Source: Pseudoruminococcus_B sp937901805
GTDB lineage: Bacteria; Bacillota; Clostridia; Oscillospirales; Ruminococcaceae
NCBI GenBank assembly: GCA_963560245.1
Contig: CAUWNS010000009.1
Location: forward strand, 1-64,000
Direction of reading: 5' to 3'
DNA: 64,000 nt
Shown here piece after piece: positions 1 through 8,403 of this stretch (its first letter is position 1; each line of letters starts with the position of its first letter). Position numbers and translations under genes: made by a program. Below the pieces are notes generated by a model, which worked only from the letters and a program-made list of their open reading frames with translations, was not told the origin of the DNA and did not search any database.

Positions 1-302
1 CTGTCGGTAACCGGATTGGTATTCGGCATACACATGACCGCGGTAAATCCGCCCGCCGCCGCCGCTTCACACCCGGTCAGGATATCCTCTTTTGCAGTAA
101 ATCCCGGATCCCTGAGGTGTACGTGCATGTCGAACAGACCTGGCGCTGCATACAGCCCGGCCGCATCGACTACCTGCGCCCCGTCCGCTTGCAAGTTCTG
201 ACCCAGTTTTTCAATTTTTCCATCCTGTACCAGGATGTCGCCTACACAGTCAATATTCTGTACTGGATCAATGATATGGGCTGTTTTTAAAAGCAATTTC
301 AT
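1..302 (-). CDS. pyrC: Dihydroorotase, N-terminal part (runs off left edge)
   Basis: The first 100 codons of a cytosolic dihydroorotase, which closes carbamoyl-aspartate to dihydroorotate in pyrimidine synthesis. The reading frame starts MKLLLKTAHIIDPVQ and contains MHVHLRDPG, the HxH metal-binding strand typical of the amidohydrolase/PyrC family, followed by a conserved MPNTNPVTD segment. Its ATG overlaps the TGA of pyrR by four bases (ATGA), so the two genes are translationally coupled and share the PyrR-controlled transcript. The rest of the gene lies outside the window. Seen: start, HxHxRDPG motif, overlap. The type (class I) is inferred from this motif. Confidence 0.93.
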   Translation of the reverse strand, partial: MKLLLKTAHIIDPVQNIDCVGDILVQDGKIEKLGQNLQADGAQVVDAAGLYAAPGLFDMHVHLRDPGFTAKEDILTGCEAAAAGGFTAVMCMPNTNPVTD

Positions 303-844
303 TTCGGTTCCTCCGTTTCCTTGATAATTGCCACCTGATCGGCGCCGTCGGTTTCCTTCAGGCGGACGACGACTTTTTCCTCACGGGAAGTCGGGACATT
401 TTTCCCGATGAAGTCCGGCCGGAGCGGAAGTTCCCGGTGCCCCCGGTCAATGAGCGCCGCAAGCTGGATTTTATCCGGTCTGCCCCTGGCCATTAAAGCG
501 TCAATCGCCGCACGGACACTGCGCCCGGTATAGAGGACATCGTCCACCAAAACCACTTTTTTATGCTGAATATCAAAATCAAGCTGCGTCCTGTCCTGTA
601 TCGTCTCGTCCCTGGGCATATCGTCCCGGTAAGGGGTGATGTCCAGATATCCGATTGGGATTTCCCGTTGTTCCAGTTCGGAGATTTTTCCAGCGATCCG
701 CTTGGCAAGGCAGGCGCCCCGGGTAAAGATTCCAATCACGCAAACCCCATCGCTTCCCCTGTTTTTTTCCACAATTTCATAGCAAATCCGGGTAATTGCG
801 CGGGAAATTGCCTTTTCATCCATAATCTGGGCTGTCAGGTTCAT
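299..844 (-). CDS. pyrR: Bifunctional pyr operon attenuation protein / uracil phosphoribosyltransferase PyrR
   Basis: A 181-residue PyrR, the usual length for the family. It binds pyr mRNA leaders when UMP/UTP is high and favours termination; it also has weak UPRTase activity. The PRPP-binding motif VVLVDDVLYTGRSVRAA is intact. The frame is open upstream to 979, but the start chosen is the ATG at 844 because AGGAGAGG sits just upstream and the protein then begins at the conserved N-terminus; the upstream extension would run through the attenuator. The gene follows its own attenuator and overlaps pyrC by four bases, so it is autoregulated together with pyrC. Confidence 0.96.
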   Translation of the reverse strand: MNLTAQIMDEKAISRAITRICYEIVEKNRGSDGVCVIGIFTRGACLAKRIAGKISELEQREIPIGYLDITPYRDDMPRDETIQDRTQLDFDIQHKKVVLVDDVLYTGRSVRAAIDALMARGRPDKIQLAALIDRGHRELPLRPDFIGKNVPTSREEKVVVRLKETDGADQVAIIKETEEPK

Positions 845-870
845 ACTTCCTCTCCTTTCCGTTTTTGCAC

Positions 871-1009
871 AAAAAAGACGGCCCGTCTGTCCGTCTGAAC
901 ACACAAGGCCGCCTGGAAAGTTCTTCAGCAAAATACAGTATCCCCTTTTGAAATACTGTACAGCAAATTCTGTTTTCAAGCAAGACCGCCTTGCCTGTCT
1001 CTCTGGACC
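871..1009 (-). promoter_or_regulatory. PyrR-responsive attenuator in the pyrR-pyrC leader
   Basis: In the leader RNA, bases 1009 down to 988 read GGUCCAGAGAGACAGGCAAG, close to the PyrR binding-loop consensus (ARUCCNGNGAGGYU; about 11 of 14 positions). Further down, 896-871 forms an AGACGG/CCGUCU hairpin followed by six U, an intrinsic terminator ending just before the pyrR ribosome site. This is the classical PyrR anti-antiterminator plus terminator layout. Seen: both elements and their order. Known: PyrR mechanism in Bacillus. Inferred: UMP-dependent termination here. Confidence 0.85.
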
Positions 1010-1046
1010 GGCTTAAAGGTTGTCAAAAACATTTTCTTTTTGATAT

Positions 1047-1075
1047 ATTATACCCACAAACCACAGGATTGTCCA
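1047..1075 (-). promoter_or_regulatory. SigA-type promoter of pyrR-pyrC
   Basis: TGGACA (1075-1070) and TATAAT (1052-1047) with a 17-base spacer, about 38 bases upstream of the PyrR binding loop. A near-consensus vegetative promoter that starts the attenuated pyr transcript. Confidence 0.85.
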
Positions 1076-1286
1076 TTCCTTTTGACAAATTTCCTCGATT
1101 TTTCAAATCTGCCGACTAGAACAATACAACTCCCAGCAGTTTTGTCTGATATGACCAGTTATCCATTTCAATAACTTTCCATATCCGCCTGCTGCGCCGT
1201 TCCCATGCCCGTACGGGATTCCCTGATATGATATTGGAAGCTGCCTCTTTACCCTGCAAGCAACAAAACGCCAAAAGATTTATAAG

Positions 1287-1318
1287 AAAAAATCCGGACA
1301 AAATTGTCCGGATTTTTT
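1287..1318 (-). terminator. Intrinsic terminator after the lysS-linked membrane protein
   Basis: A perfect 15-bp hairpin (TCCGGACAA core with flanking A and T runs), four bases beyond the stop codon at 1323. It ends the greA-lysS-membrane protein unit; A and T runs on both sides would also let it work from the other strand. The space between it and the pyr promoter holds no convincing gene. Confidence 0.85.
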
Positions 1319-1322
1319 ATAC

Positions 1323-2063
1323 TTAATAGCTGGCATAATGGGCGTCAATATCCTGCGTACCGATTTCATTTTCGCTTCGGAGGAGATTGTTGTCCATCAT
1401 ATTTTCCAGGGTCTGTTTTTGCCATTCATAGCTCTTTTGGGTTTTTTCTTTTTCCCCATTCTTCTCCATAGAAGTCAACTTCATAAAATGGAGCTGCAAA
1501 TTGTCGGGAATTCCCTGAAAATGCTCATCGTTCATGAGTTCACTTTCTTTAATATGCCAGGAAATTCCATCTGCATGCTTCAATTGCGGATACTCCTGAG
1601 AAAAGTCAATGAACCGATCCGTGATATCCATATCCCCCATGACCTCATCATCAATCAAGTACACGGCAGCTTTTCCAATACGCACCTGTACACGCAAATT
1701 TGTCACTGCGGCAGTATACAAATCCGGATCGTTTGCATCTTCCGCAGCAGGGATTTTGCAGAAAATCATCTCCACATTGGGAGCGGAACCATCCTCCCGG
1801 GCAGGAGCGCATTGCTCGATTTTTATTTCCAATTCTTTCTTGGCTTTCGTTGGAATTTCTTCTCTGGTTGCAACCACCACGGAAAAATCATAGTCTTCCC
1901 GATTAAACAGATCGCCGATTGCCGCAGTTAAAAAGACAACTAAGATTACACCAATAATTACATGGAACCGGTAGTAATACCAGAAATTGACCCACTTATC
2001 TTTGAATGTTTTTGATTCCCGGACAGCACCGCGGTGCTCGTCCCGTCTTTTTCTCTCAGCCAT
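1323..2063 (-). CDS. Unrecognised single-pass membrane protein
   Basis: A 246-residue protein I do not recognise. Residues 1-28 are strongly basic and polar, about 33-52 form one hydrophobic segment (FHVIIGVILVVFLTAAIGDL), and the remaining ~190 residues are an acidic, probably extracytoplasmic domain with no signal cleavage site. The positive N-terminus predicts N-in, C-out topology. The ATG at 2063 was chosen over 2081 because GGTGGAGG lies just before it. It follows lysS in the same direction and is closed by a strong terminator, so it is probably the last gene of the greA-lysS transcript. No function is assigned. Confidence 0.75.
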   Translation of the reverse strand: MAERKRRDEHRGAVRESKTFKDKWVNFWYYYRFHVIIGVILVVFLTAAIGDLFNREDYDFSVVVATREEIPTKAKKELEIKIEQCAPAREDGSAPNVEMIFCKIPAAEDANDPDLYTAAVTNLRVQVRIGKAAVYLIDDEVMGDMDITDRFIDFSQEYPQLKHADGISWHIKESELMNDEHFQGIPDNLQLHFMKLTSMEKNGEKEKTQKSYEWQKQTLENMMDNNLLRSENEIGTQDIDAHYASY

Positions 2064-2278
2064 GTTGCCTCCACCTTTCATTGACGTATGATCTCCCTGA
2101 CTAAGGGCTGCAACGTACCCGGAAAGCCCTTACTCCGCCAGGAAATGCCGCGTCCGGCGAAGCGAGTAAGAGAATCAGCCATTGTCCTATTCAGATTCCT
2201 GCTATACGCTCCCAGCAATTCCAACACCCGCAAGGAGTTCGCGGAAAAACGTTGAAATCTGCAAAAACACCCGTATGC

Positions 2279-3781
2279 TTAATCCCGCAGTTTCATTGTG
2301 GGGAAGAGCAAAGTATCACGAATGGAAGCGCTGTCCGTCAAAAGCATGACCAAGCGATCAATCCCAATTCCAATACCGCCTGTCGGAGGCATACCATACT
2401 CCAATGCAGTGAGGAAATCTTCATCCACATCATTTGCTTCTTCATCGCCAAGCGCTTTTAGTCTTGCCTGCTCTGTAAAGCGCGCCCGCTGATCAATGGG
2501 ATCGTTGAGCTCAGAAAATGCGTTGGCATGCTCTCTTCCCACAATAAACAGCTCGAAGCGCTCCGTGTACTCCTCGTTACCGGGCTGCTTTTTGGCAAGC
2601 GGGGAAATCTCGACAGGATGGCCGGTAATAAAAGTTGGCTGCACCAACTTATCCTCACAGTATTCTTCAAAGAAAAGATTGAGGATATCGCCTTTTTTGT
2701 GCCGTTCCTCATATTCAATATGGTGCTCTTTGGCAAGCGCTCTCGCCTGTTCCAAAGTCTTAATCTGTGTAAAATCAATGCCGGAATATTTCTGTACGGC
2801 TTCTACCATAGAAAGACGTTCAAACGGCTTGGAAAGATCAATTTCCACACCCTGATAATGAATTACCGTTGTGCCAAGAACTTTTTGGGCGACTTCGCGG
2901 ATCAGATTTTCCACCAAATCCATCATACCATGGAAATCCGTATATGCCTGATAAAGTTCCAGCAGGGTAAATTCCGGATTGTGCCGCATATCAATCCCTT
3001 CATTACGGAACACACGGCCCATTTCATAAACTCTGTCAAAGCCGCCGACAATCAGGCGCTTCAAATACAGTTCCAGAGAGATCCTCAAATACATGGTGAT
3101 GTCAAGTGCGTTGTGATGGGTAATAAACGGTTTTGCCGCAGCGCCGCCTGCCAGTGTTTGCAGGGTTGGGGTTTCCACTTCCATGAACCCCTGACTGTCC
3201 AGGCAATTACGGATGGCACGCAAAATCAAAGTACGTTTCACAAACGTGTCTTTGACTTCCGGATTAACAATCAAATCCAGATACCGCTGGCGATAACGCA
3301 TGTCCATATCCTTCAGGCCATGAAATTTTTCCGGCAGAGGCAGCAGGGATTTCGTCAAAAGCACCATAGAAGCCGCTTTCAAAGAAATTTCACCACGGCG
3401 GGTTTTAAAGACTTCTCCTTCCACCCCGATGATATCGCCGATATCCCATTTTTTCATTTCCTCATAGGGTTCTTCCCCGATAAGGTTAATTTTCACATAC
3501 AGCTGAATCCTGCCGCTGGAATCGCGCAAATCCAGAAAAGAAGCCTTCCCCATTTCACGGCGGGCCATAATCCTTCCAGCCAGGCGGACCGTTTTTCCTT
3601 CATATTCTTCAAAACCATCGATGACATCCGCCGCATGGTTGGTGACGTCATAAGTGGTAATCACATAAGGATCCTTCCCCTGTGCTTTTAAAGCGGCCAG
3701 TTTTTCCCGGCGCACCGCAATTTCCGAGGAAGTGTCTATTGGAGTATTTTCAACATGCTCCATCCGGTTTTGAATTTCCAT
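2279..3781 (-). CDS. lysS: Lysyl-tRNA synthetase, class II
   Basis: A 500-residue cytosolic enzyme that charges tRNA-Lys. An N-terminal OB-fold anticodon-binding domain (about residues 60-165) is followed by the class II catalytic core: motif 2 region RVFRNEGIDMRHNPEFTLLE and motif 3 GGIGIGIDRLVMLL near the C-terminus. Length and domain order fit the bacterial LysRS-II family. An AAAGGA site lies about nine bases before the ATG. It lies 88 bases downstream of greA in the same direction, a greA-lysS pairing that is common in Firmicutes, and no terminator is visible between them. The cognate tRNA-Lys(UUU) gene is also in this window, far to the right. Confidence 0.98.
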   Translation of the reverse strand: MEIQNRMEHVENTPIDTSSEIAVRREKLAALKAQGKDPYVITTYDVTNHAADVIDGFEEYEGKTVRLAGRIMARREMGKASFLDLRDSSGRIQLYVKINLIGEEPYEEMKKWDIGDIIGVEGEVFKTRRGEISLKAASMVLLTKSLLPLPEKFHGLKDMDMRYRQRYLDLIVNPEVKDTFVKRTLILRAIRNCLDSQGFMEVETPTLQTLAGGAAAKPFITHHNALDITMYLRISLELYLKRLIVGGFDRVYEMGRVFRNEGIDMRHNPEFTLLELYQAYTDFHGMMDLVENLIREVAQKVLGTTVIHYQGVEIDLSKPFERLSMVEAVQKYSGIDFTQIKTLEQARALAKEHHIEYEERHKKGDILNLFFEEYCEDKLVQPTFITGHPVEISPLAKKQPGNEEYTERFELFIVGREHANAFSELNDPIDQRARFTEQARLKALGDEEANDVDEDFLTALEYGMPPTGGIGIGIDRLVMLLTDSASIRDTLLFPTMKLRD

Positions 3782-3869
3782 ATTTTTACATCCTTTCGCC
3801 TATTGATTGAAAAAAGGCGGGCGGCCCTTGCCGGTGCCCCCGCACATTTTTTCCAGACCATGCAGTCGT

Positions 3870-4349
3870 TTATTTTGAAATTTCAAGAAGTTCAAAAGAA
3901 ATCGTTCCATCAGGAACCTCGACTTCAATGATATCTCCTACTTTATGGCCAAGCATTGCCTTGCCAATTGGGGACTCGTCAGAAATTCTCCCTGCATTCG
4001 GATCCGCTTCCGTAGAACCGACGATTTGATATTCTACTTCCTCGTCAAACTCAATATCCTTCAGCTTTACTCTGGAACCAACGCCGACATGCTCAGTTGA
4101 CAATTCCGATTCGTCTAAAATTTTAACATTCTTCAGCATAGCCTCAATTTCAGCGATTCTCGCTTCGATAAAAGCCTGCTCATTTTTCGCTTCATCATAT
4201 TCGCTGTTCTCCGACAAATCGCCAAAGGACAGAGCTACTTTGATTTTCTCCGCAATTTCCTTGCGTTTAACCGTTTTCAGGTTTTCGAGTTCCGCCTCTA
4301 ATTTCTTAAGACCGTCATCAGTCAAAGTAATCTGTTTTGCCAAATTCAA
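3870..4349 (-). CDS. greA: Transcription elongation factor GreA
   Basis: A 159-residue Gre factor. It enters the RNA polymerase secondary channel and stimulates cleavage of backtracked RNA. The N-terminal coiled coil (about 8-75) carries the acidic tip FGDLSENSEYDEAK, and the C-terminal half is the FKBP-like domain, with the conserved segment DESPIGKAMLGHKVGD. The start is a TTG: either 4349, four bases from GAAGGG, or the in-frame TTG at 4343, which would give MAKQITLT, closer to other GreA N-termini. I keep 4349 but cannot decide. A strong promoter and a long leader with a terminator-like hairpin lie upstream. Confidence 0.97.
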   Translation of the reverse strand: MNLAKQITLTDDGLKKLEAELENLKTVKRKEIAEKIKVALSFGDLSENSEYDEAKNEQAFIEARIAEIEAMLKNVKILDESELSTEHVGVGSRVKLKDIEFDEEVEYQIVGSTEADPNAGRISDESPIGKAMLGHKVGDIIEVEVPDGTISFELLEISK

Positions 4350-4440
4350 TCATCCCTTCGTATTACACTTGGTGCTTTATTGCTGCTGTCCGTAACGGGC
4401 AGCCTACTCCGCGCCCCCGACTGGAGGAGCTTTGTGCAAT

Positions 4441-4475
4441 AAGAAAAGTTTTGAACAGCAGCTTCTGTTCAAAAC
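4441..4475 (-). terminator. Terminator-like hairpin inside the greA leader
   Basis: A perfect 11-bp inverted repeat (4448-4458 with 4465-4475, 6-nt loop) is followed on the transcribed strand by TTTTCTT. It lies between the greA promoter and the greA start, about 90 bases before the coding region. The 3-prime arm also contains an 8-base stretch (4455-4462) complementary to 4382-4389, nearer the ribosome site, so an alternative fold is possible. Inferred role: premature termination or attenuation of greA-lysS. Confidence 0.65.
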
Positions 4476-4549
4476 ATCCATGGCAATTCCATTCATCTCC
4501 TGCAAAACCAACGGGTAATGCTGCCATCATCAGGTTTTGCAATAGTTGT

Positions 4550-4579
4550 ATTATAGTCAAAACAACCGTGATGTGTCAA
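4550..4579 (-). promoter_or_regulatory. SigA-type promoter of greA-lysS
   Basis: TTGACA (4579-4574) and TATAAT (4555-4550) separated by 18 bases; both boxes match consensus. Transcription would start near 4543, giving a leader of about 190 bases before greA. The -35 box lies directly behind the stop codon of the upstream gene (4584). Confidence 0.88.
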
Positions 4580-4583
4580 GTCC

Positions 4584-5381
4584 TTAACCTAATCCCAAAG
4601 CAACCTTCCCCGCGTTTTTTGGTTCTTCCCGCCGCGCATGGCAGAGCTCTTCAACCGCAATCAATTGACCGTGTATGCTCACCGCACAGCATACAGGCTG
4701 AATCCTCTGCCTGCCGGCTGCATCTTCAAACAACGCGGCGGCAACAGCACCTGGTTCCACAGCATATCCCTTCTCCAATAAATACTGACGAATAGGTTGT
4801 TCCGCCACGCCATAATACTTCTCAATAGGAATGCCGGCAAGAAATACCTGCTGCTGTTTTTCGCAGCGGAACTGGAGCGGATATTCCGAAAGTAATGTTT
4901 CACTGGAAGAAACCAGAACCGCCGCACCGGTTTCTTCTAAGATTTCCTCCCGTAAAGTCTCATAACAGGATGGAAACTTTGTAAAAACCCCAATCGTGCG
5001 GTAAAAGCGCGCCATCGTCCGAACGATTTCCGGATGGCGGGCCATGCGATCATGGATTCGAATCACCCTTCTATCCGGAGCTAAAATACCGGCAAACCGC
5101 TCTAAGAAATCCTGGCACAATGCCATCTCATACCGTTTCGGTGAATGTGGAAACAGCCCGCAGTCTTCCGGGATTTGGATACCCGGTTCCACAACCGCAG
5201 CCGCCCGTTTTCTTCCGGTGAACCTTGTCACCTGTTTTTTTACCAAGGTATCCTCTTTTTTTCGGCAATGGAAAATGGTCACTGGAACCCCCAGCAGTAA
5301 TTCTTCTGTGAGAAACCCTCTCCAGTACTTCCATTTTTCCCTGATTCCCTTTCCTCGCTTTGCATCGACAATCACAAACAC
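4584..5381 (-). CDS. Unrecognised conserved-looking cytosolic protein
   Basis: A 265-residue protein with no signal peptide or membrane segment that I do not recognise. It starts at a GTG (5381) seven bases after AAAGGCGGTG. The N-terminal third is basic, the middle has a cluster RRVIRIHDRMARHPEIVRTMARFYR, and the C-terminal third is richer in small residues. Patterns such as AAVLVSSSETLL in an otherwise alternating hydrophobic sequence suggest a Rossmann-like or alpha/beta fold, but this is a weak guess. It lies 55 bases after a DUF2752 gene on the same strand and directly before the greA promoter. No function assigned. Confidence 0.7.
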   Translation of the reverse strand: MFVIVDAKRGKGIREKWKYWRGFLTEELLLGVPVTIFHCRKKEDTLVKKQVTRFTGRKRAAAVVEPGIQIPEDCGLFPHSPKRYEMALCQDFLERFAGILAPDRRVIRIHDRMARHPEIVRTMARFYRTIGVFTKFPSCYETLREEILEETGAAVLVSSSETLLSEYPLQFRCEKQQQVFLAGIPIEKYYGVAEQPIRQYLLEKGYAVEPGAVAAALFEDAAGRQRIQPVCCAVSIHGQLIAVEELCHARREEPKNAGKVALGLG

Positions 5382-5436
5382 CGTTCTTCACCGCCTTTCG
5401 CCGTACAGTATATGCAAAAGGTGGCTTCGCCATACG

Positions 5437-5856
5437 TCAGGCAAGTACAGTGGGCTGTAACGCTGGGATAAAGTTTCGGATAATTCCAAACGCAATCAGT
5501 AAAACAGCCAGATATATCAGCCATTTGGAGGATAGTTTTTGGTTGAAGGGGATCCAGCCGTAACGGATAAACTGGACGCAGCAGACAGCCGCATAACTGA
5601 TCAGAAACGGCAGCAACAGGCATAATGCCGCATTAAAACGAAACGCCTGCAAAAAATCCAAATGGAGGATGCTGTACAACGCCCTTGTCGTCCCGCAGCC
5701 AGTGCAATAATATCCGGTTATCTCATAAATAGGGCAGGGGATGAATCCCCTGCCCTCGGAAGGATTATGGAAATACAGAAAAACAGCCCCGATTCCCGCC
5801 AATATTGCAAAGAGCAAAACCAGAAGAACGCGCTTTTTCCGGTTTAATAGTACCAT
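5437..5856 (-). CDS. DUF2752 membrane protein
   Basis: A 139-residue membrane protein. It shows the DUF2752 signature CPIYEITGYYCTGCGTTRAL (about residues 41-60), a conserved Cys-rich turn between membrane segments. Hydrophobic segments lie near 9-29, 75-98 and 110-130. The function of the family is unknown. Its ATG lies inside the end of the preceding gene (13-base overlap), so it is translationally coupled to the CD225-like protein, which itself starts with a zinc ribbon; the three genes between 5437 and 6877 look like one unit of small envelope proteins. Confidence 0.85.
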   Translation of the reverse strand: MVLLNRKKRVLLVLLFAILAGIGAVFLYFHNPSEGRGFIPCPIYEITGYYCTGCGTTRALYSILHLDFLQAFRFNAALCLLLPFLISYAAVCCVQFIRYGWIPFNQKLSSKWLIYLAVLLIAFGIIRNFIPALQPTVLA

Positions 5857-6365
5857 GACGCCGATGCAAAGCCTGCAAAAATAGCCACAAAAAGAATGTA
5901 GAGGACAATGACTGCAGCTAACAGAGAACCTGCCACGATCAGCAGGATTTTACAGGTTTTTGCAGCCTTTGCCGCATCCTGATATCTGGCTTCCTGATTT
6001 GCCCTGTCAATCTTGGTTGCAAAAATAATTGCCGGAATGCCCAACGGCAGACAGAACAGCAGCGCCAAAATAGAGAGCACAAGATAGGTGCTCGACGATA
6101 CCGGCTGACCCGGCTGCGGAGCCTGATAATATCCGCCTGGCGCGCCATAGGGGTTCTGATTTTGATAAGACCCTCCCTGTCCAGGTGCGTATTGATTATA
6201 AGGCTGCTGCTGATAGGGATTTCCCTGTGCCTGACTCGGTTCCTGAGACGCCGAAACCTGCTGGGAAGAACCTTGATATGAAGTTGTTTCCACCTGTGCG
6301 CCACAGTTTCCGCAAAAGCGGGCATCCTCTGCCAAAGGCGCCCCACAGCGATTACATGTTTTCAT
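5844..6365 (-). CDS. Zinc-ribbon protein with CD225/dispanin-like membrane domain
   Basis: A 173-residue protein. Residues 1-25 form a four-Cys zinc ribbon (CNRCGAPL ... CGNCGAQ). A Gln/Pro/Gly/Tyr-rich linker (about 30-90) leads to a CD225/dispanin-like domain: a membrane helix, an amphipathic stretch around IDRANQEARYQDAAKAAKTC, and a second helix. The function of bacterial dispanins is unknown. The ATG at 6365 follows GGAAAGGGGAAA and gives the ribbon right at the N-terminus; the upstream alternative at 6383 lacks this. It overlaps the DUF2752 gene by 13 bases and is preceded by a second zinc-ribbon protein 20 bases away. Confidence 0.85.
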   Translation of the reverse strand: MKTCNRCGAPLAEDARFCGNCGAQVETTSYQGSSQQVSASQEPSQAQGNPYQQQPYNQYAPGQGGSYQNQNPYGAPGGYYQAPQPGQPVSSSTYLVLSILALLFCLPLGIPAIIFATKIDRANQEARYQDAAKAAKTCKILLIVAGSLLAAVIVLYILFVAIFAGFASASWYY

Positions 6366-6385
6366 TTGTTTTCCCCTTTCCATAT

Positions 6386-6877
6386 TTAGAGAACGCCAGA
6401 CGTCAGCCAGGATGGCAGAAGATTCGTCTGATATAAAATATATCCGATTTTAATAATAATCCCTACAAAAGAGATAATTACCCCTGCAACAGCAAGCCCC
6501 TTTGTCCGGTTCGCATGAAATCCGAGGAAAGACGCAATCAGGCCAACCGGACACAAAATCAGCCAGAAATAGAACAAGCCGACAATGGAACAGGTAAATC
6601 CCACGACAGTGCAGATATCTCCCCAGGTGTACTCTTTTTTCTTAGGAGTCTGGTATGGGTTCATATACCCCGGAGTCCCGTAATACTGCCGTGACGTTTC
6701 CTCTGCAAACTGCCCCATCTCCTGAGCGGCATTGGCATAACCCGCCTGAGCAGAGGTATCCGGCGAACCCATCTGCTGGGTTTCAGCCGCAGTAGGATTT
6801 TCTGCCAAAGGCGCTCCGCATTTATAGCAAAACCGCGAAGAGTCCGGATTTTGTGCGTAACATTTATTACAGATCAT
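6386..6877 (-). CDS. Zinc-ribbon protein with DUF4190-like membrane domain
   Basis: A 163-residue protein. A four-Cys ribbon (CNKCYAQN ... CYKCGAP) occupies residues 3-22, then a low-complexity polar linker to about 85, then two or three hydrophobic segments (GDICTVVGFTCSIVGLFYFW, the VGLIASFLGF stretch and VAGVIISFVGIIIKIGYIL) with the repeat pattern of DUF4190 proteins. The start at 6877 has AAGGAG seven bases upstream. It is the first gene of a three-gene set with the CD225 and DUF2752 proteins. Role unknown; a membrane sensor or scaffold is only a guess. Confidence 0.82.
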   Translation of the reverse strand: MICNKCYAQNPDSSRFCYKCGAPLAENPTAAETQQMGSPDTSAQAGYANAAQEMGQFAEETSRQYYGTPGYMNPYQTPKKKEYTWGDICTVVGFTCSIVGLFYFWLILCPVGLIASFLGFHANRTKGLAVAGVIISFVGIIIKIGYILYQTNLLPSWLTSGVL

Positions 6878-7015
6878 ATGCTCTCTCCTTCTTTGCTGAA
6901 AATCCATTCAGCCATTTTCTTTTATCATATCTGCCAGAAAGGAAAAAAGCAAGTAAATTGCCGAAAACTTTATATTCTTATCCAGGAAAAACGCCGGAGT
7001 ATTCCGGTGCTTTTC

Positions 7016-8215
7016 CTATTGTTTGAGAGTGTTAACTACTTCGACCGCTTTTTTAAACTGCTCATCATTGTCCACAGAGACGTCTGCAAATGCAGGCTGG
7101 GATGCCGAATCCAGTGCAGAGGTCACTTCAAAGTCCGGTTTGATACCTACGCCATTGAAATTTTCACTTTTTGCAGTGGCATAAGTGGCAACCGTATACT
7201 CAATCGCGGAACCGTCGCTGAGCTGCTCAATGTTTTGCATAACTCCCTTGCCATAGGTCGTGGTTCCCACCGACTTTGCCTTCTCATAATCCCGGAGCGC
7301 CTGGGTAAACAGTTCTGCCGCAGAAGCTGTATTCTGGTTGGTCAAAACAACCATAGGCAAATTCAGTTCTTCTGTGTCCGAGGTTGCGAGCACTTTCGTC
7401 GTACCGTCCTGATAAGTGGCAGTGACAATGGTACCCTCCGGCAAAAGGGAATCCAGCATATTGGTAGCCGCTTCAACCAAGCCGCCCGGATTATCCCTCA
7501 AATCAAAGATAATACCAGTGGCACCGGATTTTTGCGCTTCGGCAATGGCTTTGGAAAACTGTGTCTCAGTTGCTGAGGTAAACTGAGAGATTTTGATATA
7601 GGCGTTGGAGTCTACCATCCGGTACTGCACTGTCGGAATTTCAAAGTTCTTCCGTACAATTTCAAACGGGATATCCTCATTATTCCTCCGGACAGTCAGT
7701 GTGAGAGTTGTCCCAGGTTCCCCTTGCAGAGAGTTTACCATCTCGGCGACATTGCTCACACTCACCTGTTTCCCATTGACAACGGTAATCAAATCCCCAG
7801 ACTGAATTCCGGCTTCTTTCGCAGGCGCATCATCATAAACGTCATGTACCAGAATATATCCAGAATCCGAGGCAGTCACTTCCACACCGATTCCAACCAG
7901 GTTCCCGTTGAGAGAATCAATTTCCTTTTTGTATTCTTCCGCCGTATAATACCGAGCGTATCGATCGCCTATTCCACGCATATATCCAGCTGTGATCCCA
8001 TCCATCAGAGCGGTCTGATCCACTTCCCCGATATAATTGTTCCGGACCTTTGCATCTACTTCCGCCAATTTGGTATAGACCGCTTCACGGGATTTGATAT
8101 CCTGCATCATCGTATCAAACTGGTTTCTGGAAAAAATCATCGTAACCGAAAACGTAATTGTCGCGACCACTGCCATCAGCGCGATTGTAGCGCCGATTGA
8201 AATCTTTTTCTTCAT
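7016..8215 (-). CDS. S41-family C-terminal processing peptidase
   Basis: A 399-residue secreted or membrane-anchored serine protease of the CtpA/CtpB type. An N-terminal hydrophobic segment (about 8-28) is followed by a helical region, a PDZ domain (about 95-180, with the carboxylate-binding GDLITVVNG region) and the S41 catalytic domain with the nucleophile in NTASAAELF and the general-base lysine in TYGKGVMQ. The start at 8215 follows AAAGGAGA by five bases. It lies at the downstream end of the ftsE-ftsX-M23-M23 series, a context in which Ctp proteases trim or regulate peptidoglycan hydrolases. A CtpB-like sporulation role is also possible. Confidence 0.93.
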   Translation of the reverse strand: MKKKISIGATIALMAVVATITFSVTMIFSRNQFDTMMQDIKSREAVYTKLAEVDAKVRNNYIGEVDQTALMDGITAGYMRGIGDRYARYYTAEEYKKEIDSLNGNLVGIGVEVTASDSGYILVHDVYDDAPAKEAGIQSGDLITVVNGKQVSVSNVAEMVNSLQGEPGTTLTLTVRRNNEDIPFEIVRKNFEIPTVQYRMVDSNAYIKISQFTSATETQFSKAIAEAQKSGATGIIFDLRDNPGGLVEAATNMLDSLLPEGTIVTATYQDGTTKVLATSDTEELNLPMVVLTNQNTASAAELFTQALRDYEKAKSVGTTTYGKGVMQNIEQLSDGSAIEYTVATYATAKSENFNGVGIKPDFEVTSALDSASQPAFADVSVDNDEQFKKAVEVVNTLKQ

Positions 8216-8296
8216 CAAATTCTCCTTTCGCATTGCAGGGGCTGTCAAGCTTTCTGCATGTTGAAAGCGTCTTTTACAAATTTTAAGCGGATAAAA

Positions 8297-8330
8297 CAAA
8301 CGCGGTATATATAATCATATACCGCGTTTG
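8297..8330 (-). terminator. Long hairpin between the M23 and S41 genes
   Basis: Perfect 14-bp arms (CAAACGCGGTATAT and its complement) around a 6-base loop. On the transcribed strand only a short T-rich tract (GTTTTAT) follows, so it may be a weak terminator or an mRNA-processing or stability element separating ctp from the M23 genes. Confidence 0.6.
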
Positions 8331-8403
8331 TCTTTCCTTATCCATGAAAAGCCTAAGGCCATTCCAAACCCTTCATCGGATTGGCGGCATAATCAGTGCC
8401 CTA

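Noticed and set aside
1116..1301. 61-codon minus-strand frame downstream of the membrane-protein gene
   Set aside because: It runs through the terminator at 1287 and has no ribosome site.
2528..3691. 387-codon open frame on the plus strand opposite lysS
   Set aside because: It mirrors a complete, conserved lysS, has His/Phe-rich composition typical of antisense frames and no ribosome site.
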